Assembly (NCBI RefSeq): GCF_000802245.2
Contig: NZ_CP021080.1
Span: 2,356,001 to 2,420,000, forward strand
Source: Streptomyces pluripotens
Lineage (GTDB): Bacteria; Actinomycetota; Actinomycetes; Streptomycetales; Streptomycetaceae
Direction of reading: 5' to 3'
DNA length: 64,000 nt
Shown here: in pieces, positions 23,344 to 32,900 of the stretch
How positions within the stretch are numbered: position 1 is the first letter of the stretch
Layout of the letters: every line of letters begins with the position of its first letter
Translations under genes and position numbers: made by a program
The notes under the pieces: generated by a model
Database searches by the model: none
Told to the model about the DNA's origin: nothing
The model's input: the letters and a program-made list of their open reading frames with translations, nothing else

Positions 23344-24789
23344 ATGGTCACCCTGGACCTGCGCCACGTGGCAAGCCCCGCCGTACGGGACCTGCTCCAC
23401 CTCGTCAACCACCCCGACTTCGACCGCGCACAGCAGCAGATCGAACACCTCGGCGGCTGCACCGACCCCGTCCGCCTGACCGGCCACACCACCACCGTCG
23501 ACACCACGACCGGCGAGGTACTGCGCTCCTACACCTCCTCCGAGGAGCCCACGGGAAGCCTGCTCACCGCGTGCGGCAACCGCCGCGCCTCCCGCTGCCC
23601 GGCCTGCTCCCGCCTCTACGCCGCCGATATCTACCACCTCATCCGCGCCGGCCTCTCCGGCGGCAAGACCGTCCCCGACACCGTCCGCACCCATCCCCGT
23701 GTCTTCGTCACCCTCACCCCGCCGTCTTTCGGCCCCGTCCACAACCGCCTCACCACCCCCGGCGGCGACATCCGGCCCTGCCGCTGCCGCAAACTCCACG
23801 AGCCCACGGACGCCCTGCTCGGCACGCCACTGAAACCGGCGACGTACGACTACACAGGCGCGGTCCTGTTCAACGCCCACGCCTCGACCCTGTGGGCCCG
23901 CTTCACCACCTACCTGCGCCGCGAGATCGCCGCCGCGCTCGGCATGACCCAGAAGGATGCCCACGCGGTCCTGCGGGTCTCCTTCGCCAAGGTCGCCGAG
24001 TACCAGCAGCGCGGCCTGGTCCACTTCCACGCCGTCATCCGACTCGATGGCCCGGACGGCAGCAGCCAGCCCCCGCCGCCGTACGCCACCGTCGCCGTAC
24101 TCACCAAGGCCGCCCGCGCCGCCGCCAAGCGGGTCCGCGTCACCGTCGCCTCAGATGCGATCGGGGATCGCGAACTCGGCTGGGGCGAACAGTTCGACGC
24201 GCGCGAGATCGCCTCCTTCGGCACCGACGCCGAATTCACCGACCAGGCCGTGGCCGCCTACGTCGCCAAGTACGCCACCAAGTCCGCCGACGCCTCTGGC
24301 GCCCTCGACCACACCCTCGTCTGCCGCCCCTGCCAGGGACGCGGCGCCACCCTCCTGCCCCACGGAACCCCGCTCCCGTGCACCGCCTGCGGCGGCACCG
24401 GGCAGGCCCGCCCTCTGACCAGGCTCCCCGTCGCCCGCCACGTCCGGCAGATGATCCGCACCTGCTGGGAGCTCGGCAGGCTGCCCGAGTTCGCCCACCT
24501 CAAGCTGCGGAAGTGGGCGCACATGCTCGGCTTTCGGGGCCACTTCTCCACCAAATCCCGCAGCTACTCCACCACTCTCGGCGCGCTGCGCGACGCCCGC
24601 CGCACCTGGCGCACCGAACAGGCCCGCCCCCACGAAGGCCTGCCCGAGTCCGACCCGACGACCACGCTCGTCGTCGGTCACTGGGACTACCTCGGCTCGG
24701 GCTACAGCCCCGGCGCCGCACTCCTCGCGGCCGACGTCTGGCACCGCAAGGAACTGGAACGGCAGTTCACGGCCGAAGGGGGCTGTTGA
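23344..24789 (+). CDS. Rolling-circle replication initiator (RepSA-like) of element B
   Basis: 481 residues from ATG 23344. Features of actinomycete Rep proteins are visible: a Cys knuckle SRCPACSRLYAADIYHLIRA, the metal-binding H-x-H in QRGLVHFHAVIRLDG, and a candidate catalytic tyrosine region in VAAYVAKYATKSAD. A second zinc-type block CRPCQGRGA...CTACGGTG follows, then the conserved end LVVGHWDYLGSGYSPGAALL. It would nick the element's origin after excision. Its last 46 residues match the remnant at 12839-12979. The stop overlaps the xis start. Confidence 0.9.
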   Translation: MVTLDLRHVASPAVRDLLHLVNHPDFDRAQQQIEHLGGCTDPVRLTGHTTTVDTTTGEVLRSYTSSEEPTGSLLTACGNRRASRCPACSRLYAADIYHLIRAGLSGGKTVPDTVRTHPRVFVTLTPPSFGPVHNRLTTPGGDIRPCRCRKLHEPTDALLGTPLKPATYDYTGAVLFNAHASTLWARFTTYLRREIAAALGMTQKDAHAVLRVSFAKVAEYQQRGLVHFHAVIRLDGPDGSSQPPPPYATVAVLTKAARAAAKRVRVTVASDAIGDRELGWGEQFDAREIASFGTDAEFTDQAVAAYVAKYATKSADASGALDHTLVCRPCQGRGATLLPHGTPLPCTACGGTGQARPLTRLPVARHVRQMIRTCWELGRLPEFAHLKLRKWAHMLGFRGHFSTKSRSYSTTLGALRDARRTWRTEQARPHEGLPESDPTTTLVVGHWDYLGSGYSPGAALLAADVWHRKELERQFTAEGGC

Positions 24790-25013
24790 TGGCCTCGCCC
24801 CCGCCTACCGCCCTCCACGTGGAGGCGGCACCGGCGCTGGAGCTGCTGACGGTGCCCCAGGTGATGGCCCGCCTCCAGCTCGGCCGCTCCGCCGTCTACG
24901 ACCTGCTCCGCACCGGCCAGCTCGCCTCGATCACCCTCGGCCGCGCCCGCCGCATACCCACCCACTCCCTCACCGACTTCATCCACACCCGCCTCGAACA
25001 GGAAGCCGCCTGA
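24789..25013 (+). CDS. xis: Excisionase-like HTH protein (Xis) of element B
   Basis: 74 residues with HTH LLTVPQVMARLQLGRSAVYD and wing TGQLASITLGRARRIPTHSL. It differs from the element A copy by a longer N-terminus (MASPPPTALHVEAAP). The start overlaps the Rep stop and the stop overlaps the integrase start, a compact rep-xis-int arrangement. Confidence 0.88.
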   Translation: MASPPPTALHVEAAPALELLTVPQVMARLQLGRSAVYDLLRTGQLASITLGRARRIPTHSLTDFIHTRLEQEAA

Positions 25014-26311
25014 TGACCACACCCCCCGCCTCCCGCCGCGTCCGCGCCAACGGCGACGGAACCGTCTACCAGCGCAAGGACAGCCGCTGGGAGGCCGCCG
25101 GATACGTCCTCGCACCCGGCAATACCCGCAAGCGCATCCGCGTCTACGGCACCACCAGGAAGGAGGCCCTGGCCAAGCTCACCGAGAAGATCGCCGCCAG
25201 CAACCGCGGCCTCCCCGCCCCCTCCGCGCAGGGCAGCCTGGCCGCATACCTGACGTACTGGCTTCAGAACGTCGCCGTCCATCAGCTCCGCGAGAACACT
25301 CACACCCGCTACGCCGCCGTCGCCCGGCTGTACCTCATCCCCGGCCTGGGCAAGAAGAAGCTCGCCAAGCTCACCGCGAAGGACGTCCGCACCTGGCTCA
25401 ACCAGCTCCGCACCGCCTGCCAGTGCTGCGTACGCGGCCTCGACACCGCCCGCGATCAGCCCCACTGCTGCGCCGTCGCAAAGTGCTGCTCCAAGCGACT
25501 CTCACCGCTGACGCTGGCCTACGTGCACTCCGTCCTCAAGTCCGCCCTGGAGCACGCGGTACGCGAGGAGGAAATCCCCCGCAACGTCGCCCGCAACGTC
25601 CGCACCGGCACACCCAGACCCCGCCGCTTCGAACCCCTCACCGCTGAAGAAGCCCGCCAGTTCCTTGCCGCCGCACGGGGGCACCGGCTGCACGCCCTGA
25701 TCGAACTCGCTCTGCACACCGGGCTCCGCAAGGGCGAACTCCTCGGCCTGCGCTGGGAAGACCTCGACATGGCCGGCGGAACCGCCAGCATCCGACGCAC
25801 CCTCCAGCGCACCAACTCCAGCGGCCTGACCGCCCTCCCGACCAAGACCCAGAGCTCGGAGCGGCGGATCGCACTGCCCACCGAGTGCCTGAGCTCCCTC
25901 GAACAACACCGCGAACGGCAGCTTCAGGAACGCGAAGCGGCGGGAACCAACTGGAAAGCGAGCGGCTACGTCTTCACCCGGCCCGACGGCTCCCCGATCG
26001 AGGGCGCCACCCTCACCAGGCACTTCAACACCCTGCTCCGCCGCGCCCAACTGCGCCGCATTCGCTTCCATGATCTCCGACACTCGGCGGCGACCCTCCT
26101 CCTGGAGTAGGGCGTCGAACTCGTCGTGATCAAGGAGCTGTTGGGGCACGCTCACATCGGCGTCACCGCCACCGTGTACGCCCACGTCCGGCTCCGCCTC
26201 CAACGCGACGCCATCGACCTCCTCGGCCACGCCCTCCGTGGCCCAGCCGAGCCCGCCACGCGCCCCGACGACGGCGACGAACCACCGCTCTGCGCGGCTC
26301 CCGTCCGCTGA
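25013..26311 (+). pseudogene. int: Tyrosine integrase of element B, truncated by a nonsense codon
   Basis: Closely related to the intact integrase at 13179-14486. The frame is open from ATG 25013 to TAG at 26108-26110, giving 365 residues; beyond it the same frame continues to 26311 with GVELVVIKELLGHAHIGVTA and the Tyr block TVYAHVRLRLQRDA. In element A the codon is CAG in LLLEQGVELV, so one C-to-T change created the stop. The truncated protein keeps the first Arg and HDLRH but lacks the catalytic tyrosine, so it should be inactive unless the stop is read through. Confidence 0.92.
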
Positions 26312-26312
26312 C

Positions 26313-26335
26313 GTTGCCGTCAACTACTGCCGTCA
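26313..26335 (+). repeat. Arm-type repeat next to the element B integrase
   Basis: Identical to 14488-14510 (gttgccgtcaa plus ctactgccgtca, TGCCGTCA twice). It starts one base after the integrase frame ends and is a likely integrase-binding arm. Confidence 0.75.
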
Positions 26336-26344
26336 CGGCACCCA

Positions 26345-26376
26345 GAAGCCCCGCCAGGAACACCTGGCGGGGCTTC
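26345..26376. terminator. Bidirectional terminator between element B integrase and immunity gene
   Basis: Perfect 14-bp stem gaagccccgccagg (26345-26358) / cctggcggggcttc (26363-26376) with a 4-nt loop, followed by atattt on the plus strand. It closes both the rep-xis-int operon and the minus-strand toxin-immunity transcript. Confidence 0.85.
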
Positions 26377-26411
26377 ATATTTGCTACTGGAACCATCGCG
26401 CTGGCCTTCGG

Positions 26412-26873
26412 TCAGGCCATCTCCTGAGACACATCAAACGCCATGGGCACCTTTCCGCGGACGACCCTCCAGACAGGATCTTGCTTCACCGATTCGAGCC
26501 ACCCGCCGAACGGACCTTGGCCTTCAGCGAACCACCAAGAGCTGTGACTCTGAATTGAGTCCAGGTCAGAATCCACTCGGTAGCGATATTCGAGCTGAAC
26601 CTGCGAGTACGCTTCATGTTCCCCGTCAGCATCAACGAGTTCCAGCTGACGCACAAAGCTAACGACGAAAGTTGGATCAGGAAACCAATTCACCTGGCCG
26701 TACTGGAACAGGAACCCGTCGGAATCGGTGCGATCCGGGACGTCGAACTCAATCAGTTCGAAATCACGAATAGCGGTAAACAATTCCTCGACAGTCGGAA
26801 CTACTTGACCAGACCTCGCTTGATCAAGGATGTCCTGCACCACGCCAAGTGCAGAGTTGATTGACCGCCGCAT
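26412..26873 (-). CDS. Predicted immunity protein for the AHH-nuclease tip
   Basis: 153 residues from ATG 26873, preceded by a ggag site; an upstream ATG at 26951 lacks one. Starts MRRSINSALGVVQDILDQAR, then VNWFPDPTFVVSFVRQLELV and a Trp-rich stretch near SSWWFAEGQGPFGGWLES. No signal peptide or membrane span. It follows the Rhs toxin stop by 94 bp on the same strand and ends before a terminator. Family not recognised; the immunity role is inferred from position. GC content is lower than in neighbours. Confidence 0.65.
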   Translation of the reverse strand: MRRSINSALGVVQDILDQARSGQVVPTVEELFTAIRDFELIEFDVPDRTDSDGFLFQYGQVNWFPDPTFVVSFVRQLELVDADGEHEAYSQVQLEYRYRVDSDLDSIQSHSSWWFAEGQGPFGGWLESVKQDPVWRVVRGKVPMAFDVSQEMA

Positions 26874-26967
26874 TACTAGCTCCACTTCGATTATCCTGAA
26901 CGCCACCACTCGACAGTGGTGCGGCCGAGCTACCCCGACCGCACCACTCATGAGACTACACGTTCAA

Positions 26968-29900
26968 CTACGGCCAGTACCCACCCTGCAATTGACTTCT
27001 CAGGTACCCGAGCACGTCTCTCGCTTCGCCAGCGTTGCGAGCTCCGCCGATCATGTCGTTGACGTAGGTGTAGTAGTCGTTCGTATGAATCCGCGAGTGC
27101 ACGGACGCACCTGATGGATTTACCGATGCCGATCCACGAGGCAAGAAGACGCCATTGTCTGCATCATTGATGTCAATTCCGAACTTCGCGAGCTGCTGTC
27201 GAGCTGCCGCCGCTTTCGGAGATGTGCTCGCCACTATATGGTGCGCCGCTGTCTCGGGAGGTCGGACAGTTCCCGCCGCTTCCATGTTCTCGCCGAGAAT
27301 CTTGGCGTTGCTGGAGCAAGTGTTGTGCACCAGAACCGGCGTCTGACCAGCGAGTACATAGTACGTGTGGAGTTGCTGGACGGTGAGGTTCCAGCGGTTG
27401 GCGGCGCCGGGGGTGACGTGCGTGGTGATGACGTAGGCGTGGTGGTTGGTGGGGGTGTTGAGGGCGTCGCCGTGGTGGAGTGCGCCGGCGGGGACCCAGG
27501 TGTGGGTGGTGTCGTCCCAGAAGGGGTGGTTGGCGGTGGTGTGGAGGGTGGCGGTGTGGCCGTCCTTGGTGCGGATGGTGAGGTCGAGGAGGTCGTGGTC
27601 GTGGTTGATCCAGACGTGCTGGACGGTGCGGGCGCCCTGGTGTTTGCCGTTCTCGGGGTCGGCTGCCTGGACCTTGTCGCCGACCTTGATCTTGCCGATG
27701 GGCTTTGCCTTGCCGCTGCCCATCACGACTTTGGTGTCGGGGGAGAAGCTGCAGTTCTTGAGCAGGCGGGCGGCATCACCGGCGACCTCGCCTTCAACAC
27801 CCTCTTCGAGTCCGCGGGCACCCATGATGGCGAGGTCATCTTCGCCGCCGGAGAGAATGGTGGCGGTGATGAGGGCTCCCGCTTGAAGGCATTGCCCCCA
27901 AGTCGGATCGGTGACGCATCCGACGCCATCGGAAAGGCCAGATGCGTGGTAGATGGCCTTGGCGATGACCTTGAGGAACTTGCCCACCCCTGTGCCCTGG
28001 GGCTTGTACACGACCTTCTTGCCGTACGGCAGGTCGCTGCCAGCCTTCGCAGCGCTCTCAACAGCACCCGTATTGCTGTAGTTGTAGACGGTGTTCTCGT
28101 AGTGGTAACCCCATGTGCCGTCACCGTTCGGCGTCATCCAGTCCCGATAAACCTGGTCACCCGGGCTGCTGCAACCGCCATCACATTGCGTCACCGGATG
28201 CAGGCCGCTGGGATCACTGAAAGCGATCGGGTTGTTCCCGGAGTAGGAGTAGCCGGAAAGGCCCTGGGGGTCGTACGGCGAGGTGAGTTCGTCGGGGCTG
28301 ATGAATCGGCCGAGGGTCGGGTCGTACATGCGTGCGCCGAGGATGGACAGGCCGGTGGAGTCGTCCTCCGGTTTGCCGAGGAAGCCCCGGTCGGTGGTGG
28401 AGGGCAGGTCGGTGCTGCCGCGCTGCTTGCCGAAGGGTGTGTACCTGCGGCGGGTGACCGTGCCGTCCGCGGCGATCAACAGGGAGGTGGAGGCCTGGGT
28501 GTCGCTGAGCAGCCAGGTCAGCTTGCCGTCGCTGGTGCCGTCGTCCTGGCGCATCGCGACCGTGGTACCGGCCGCGGAGTACATGCGGGTGGCCTTGACA
28601 CTGCCGCCCGCGGCCTTGTGCAGTTCGTGGCCGTCGAGGTAGAGGACGTTCTCCTGCGGTGAGGTGCGCAGCAGGACGGTGCCGCCGGCGTCGTAGACGT
28701 AGGTGGAGGTTTCGTCGCCGGTGGTTTTGTGCTGGGTGATCTGGTTGACGCGGTTTTGTGGGTTCCAGTCGAGGGTGGAGGTGACGCCGCCCACCGTGCG
28801 GGAGGTCATCTGGCCGGAGGTGTTGTAGGTGAAGGTGTCGGAACCGGCCTGGGTGACCGCGTGCGGGTGGGCCTGTCCGGGTGTGTAGGTGGAGTTGTCG
28901 GTGCTGTAGCCGGGGTAGTGGTAGGTCTTGGTCGTGGTACCGCTGGCGGTGGTGTCCTTGATGGACATCAGGTTGCCGAGTGCGTCGTAGGTGTAGGTCT
29001 GGTCGTAGGGGTCGAGGCTGCTGCTCAGGTCAGGTGCTGCGGAGCCGGTGCAGTTGTCAGTGGCCTGGGTGGTCCAGGCCTGGGTCAGCCGGTCGAGGTC
29101 GTCGTACTTGTAGCACTCGCTCTGCTGGGTCACGCCGTCGGTGATGCCGGTGATCTGGCCGCCGAGGTCGCGGCTGTAGGTGTCGTCCTGGGCGGTCGTG
29201 GTGGTGCTGGCGGCGGTGACGGTGGTCTGGATGCCCGCCAGTGCGCCGGTGCCGTTGGTGTCGTTGTAGGCGTAGGCGCGGTTGACGGTGGCGTCCGAGC
29301 CGCCGCTGGTGCCGTAGGCGCGGCCGTTCAGGCGTCCGAGGTGGTCGAAGTCGATGGACGACTGGTAGGTGGCCAGGGGTGAGGAGACCTTGGACGGCCG
29401 TCCTTGGGCGGTGTAGGTGGTGGTGACCGTCTCCGCGGGCAGGCCGCCGACCGCGGGGTAGGAGACCGACGTCATGTGGTCGGCGAGGTCGTAGCCGTAA
29501 CCGAAGGTGTAGCTGCCGGTGAAGCCGGAGCCGTCGTCGGGGACAGTGACCTTCTTACCGGTCGCACGGCCACGGTCGTCGTAGCCGGTGACGGACTGGG
29601 TGTAGGCCTTGCCGTTCGCGTAACTGGTGGACGAAGCGAGCCGGCCCAGACCGCCGGGAGCAGTGTCGTAGGCCGTCTGCGACAACAGCGTCGACCCCTG
29701 AGAAACCGCGGTCTGACGGCCGAGGTTGTCGTACTGGTACGTCAGCGTCGTGCCGTTGTCCGTCGCCGTACCGACGTTGCCGTTCTCGTCGTACGTGGTC
29801 GAGCTCGCGCCGGTGTCCGGGTCGTTGGTCGAGGTACGGTCACCGGCCCAGTCGTAACCGTAGGTAGTGACGTTGCCCTTGGTGTCCGTGACCTGCTTCA

Positions 29901-32900
29901 GCTTCCCGCTGCGCGTGTAGGCGTAGTGGGTGGTGTAGGCCGAGGAGCCGTTGTGTTCGACGACCTGCGTGGTGTGGCCGTAGACATCGGTGTAAGTGTC
30001 GGTCGCTCCGCCTTCGGGCGGGGTGACGGTGGTCTTGTCGGCGCCGTCGTAGGCGGTGGTCGTCTTGCCGGTCGCCTGGACGACACCGTTGACCTGGATC
30101 TGGGAGAGCGTGGTGCGGCCGGCCCAGTCGACCTGCACGTCGCCGTAGGACGGGATGTCGGAGACGGCCGGGTTGACCAGCCCCGATCCCGCGCTGCCGG
30201 AGTTGTAGAAGGGGGAGGAGGCGCCGGCGACGTTGCCGGAGGAGTCGTAACGGGTGGTCGTGACCGTGCGCCCGGTTCCCGACGGTGCGGGCACCTGCGT
30301 CTCGCGGGCGCGGCCGAGGCCGTCGGTGTAGGCCACCGCCTCGGTGTAGGTGGAGCCGGACTGGAGTACCTGGGAGGTCGCCTTCAGCGGTTCGCCGGTG
30401 GCCTCGTCGGGCACGCCCGAGGAGGTGTCGGCGACGGGGATGCTGTAGGCGAACTTCATTGAGGGGTTGCCGTCGGGGTAGTTCGCGGTTTCGGTCGGCT
30501 TGAACACCTTCGAGACGCGTCCGACCGCGTCGTAGACGACGTGGGTGGTGTTGCCGTTGGCGTTCACGATCTTCCACGGCTTGGCGAAGTACCGCGACAG
30601 GTAGGTGGTGGACGTCATGGCCGCCGCGGGTCCGGTGCCGTCCGGGTCGGGTGTGGTGGTGGTGACGCCGTTGACGGGCCAGGAGGTGGCCGGTGCGTAG
30701 GTGGTGGTGGTCAGGTTCTGCTTGCCGTCCCAGGTCTTGGTCACGCGGCCCGCGGCGTCGTAGGCGTGCGTGATCTTGCGGTAGTGGGTGGCGTCGGTGT
30801 AGGCGCGTACTTCGGTCGGGTTGCCGTCGACCAGTGCGGTGTTGTTGTCGGTGAAGGAGGTGGCGCCGTCGTAGTAGGTGACGGTGCGCTGGTCCTGGTG
30901 CAGGGTGTCCTGGCCGTTCGCCTGGTCCTGGGCCTGCGTGGTGCAGCCGACCGTGTAGTGGCGCACGTCGTCCTGGTAGACCATCCAGCGCTGGGTGCCG
31001 GTGGAGTCGAGGGTGCTGGTGTTGTAGGCGCGGCCGAACTCGGTGCACTGGTTGTCGGAGACGCCGCTCTCGCCCCAGTCGTCGATCCGCATCGGCAGGC
31101 CGAACGTGGTGGAGGCCGCCTCGTTGTCGTCGTACTCGTGCTGCACCACGTGCTCGCGCCACGTGGACAGGTCCGAGGTGGAGGTGTGGAGCTTGTCGTA
31201 GGCGCGGGTCTCGGACTCGCGGACGAACCGGGCGTCGGGCAGGCCGGTGTACTGGGCGGTGTCATGGACCCAGTACTTGTGCCAGACCCTCTGCTGGGAG
31301 GTGCCGTTGTCGTCGCGGACGGAGGTCTCCAGCGTCCTGCCCGCAAGCCATGGTGAGTCGGTCCAGGTCGCGCCCTCGGAGTCGGTGACGTCGACCGAAC
31401 GGGTCTGCGAGGAGTCGGTCTTGGAGGTCCGGTCGCCGTCCAGGCCCCGGTAGAGCCAGGTGTAGGTGGAGTGCTTGTTGCTGCCGGCGCCGGTGGTGAC
31501 GAGCACCTTGCCGTAGCCACGCCAGTCCGACCAGGTCTCGTCCTCGTCGTCCACCAGCGGATCAGCGGTGAACCGCCAGCCCGGAGCGCCGTCGTACTCG
31601 TACGTCGTCGTCATCTGCGGGTCGCCGTCGGCGAGGTCGCCCGGGTCGACGTCCACCCGGGTCACCACGAACTTCTTGAACCAGCCCGTCTTCGCCGTCG
31701 TCTCGCCCTCGGGCGTCCACTTCTGCCAGAAGCACTCGTAGTGGTTGTCCGATTGGGAGGGCAGGTTGTTCGCGTCGCACTGGCGGGATATCGTCCCGCC
31801 GGCGTCGGTGGCGTGCCCGTAGGTGACCGAGATGGTGGAGCCGGTGTCGGTGTAGACCTTGTTGATACGGCGGAAGTTGAGTTCACCGCTGCCGACCAGG
31901 TTGTCCTGCCACTCGCCGTTGAAGTTCAGGGTGGGCAGCGTGATGTCCGTGCCCGAGTAGCCGCGCCGCTGGATGTAGTCCAGCCACAGCTGGCCGTCGA
32001 CGGAACCGGAGGGGTTCATCAGTGCGTGCCGCAGCTGGTACCGCATGACCAGGTCCCAGGAGGCGGCGTCGTTGTCGCGGACGTAGGTCTTGATGTCCCA
32101 CAGCATCTTGCGCTCGAAGAAGGTGGGGTAGTACGTCTTGCCCGCGCAGGCGTAGTCGTCCGAGGAACCGTCGCAGATCAGGTCGACCGGGACGTCCGGG
32201 TACGACGACGGGCTGGAGTCGATCGTCGGGCACGACGGCGTGGTGTTGTCCAGCGGATCCTTCTCGTCCATCCGCTCCACGCAGCGGTTGTAGTACGTGA
32301 AGTCCACCTTGGCCGGCAGTTGCGCGTTGCTGATCTGCGAGGACCAGCCGTACTCGATCCGGGTCAGATAGCCCGCGGAGTCGTACTCGCGCGCCTTGTC
32401 GGAGGCGGCCACCGACCGGTAGTAGTTGGTGTCCTTGTCGTAGAAGTAGGCGGTCTCCACCTCGTTGGGGGTGACCACCCGGTCCAGGTTCCACCGCCAG
32501 GTCTGGTCACACGGCTCGGGGAACTGCCCGTGGCACGGCTCGCCGCTGTCGTTGCCGACGACCGGGACGCGCAGGGTGGAATTGGTGGCTTCGCCCGAAC
32601 GCTGGGACTTGCCCCAGCCGAAGTAGTAGCGGGTGCCGTCCTGGTGGGAGATGACCCAGTAGTCCTGCGACCAGTCGTTGGAGTCGTGCGTCAGCCGCTG
32701 CACCCGCCAGCCCGGGTCGTCCTTCAGGTGGTAGGAACCGGTGCCGTTGTTGTCCTGGACCAGTTCGCTGCTGACGCCGCCCAGATGGATGACGTAGACG
32801 GCGCCGGACGGCTCCGCGGACGGGTTCGGGGAGGCCCAGCAGAGGTCACCGATGGTCGGAAGACCGTCCTGGGAGCAGTTCTTGTACCTGCGCTCGATGA

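Larger units (their letters stand above)
16831..27369. mobile_element. Integrative element B: KorSA, TraB, Spd, Rep, Xis, broken Int, plus AHH toxin tip and immunity gene
   Basis: About 10.5 kb between core copies 16817-16830 and 27356-27369. It has the layout of a small Streptomyces integrative-conjugative element: two accessory genes and a regulator on the left, KorSA, a plus-strand operon (SCO3933-like protein, small protein, TraB-like ATPase, DUF2637, Rep, Xis, Int), then arm repeats and a terminator. Beyond the terminator lie the immunity gene and toxin tip now fused to the Rhs gene. No tRNA gene is seen at either border. Inclusion of tip and immunity gene is inference. Confidence 0.7.

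Noticed and set aside
16817..27369. tRNA gene as integration site for elements A or B
   Set aside because: No cloverleaf or tRNA 3' end is visible at any border; the borders fall in Hint coding sequence.
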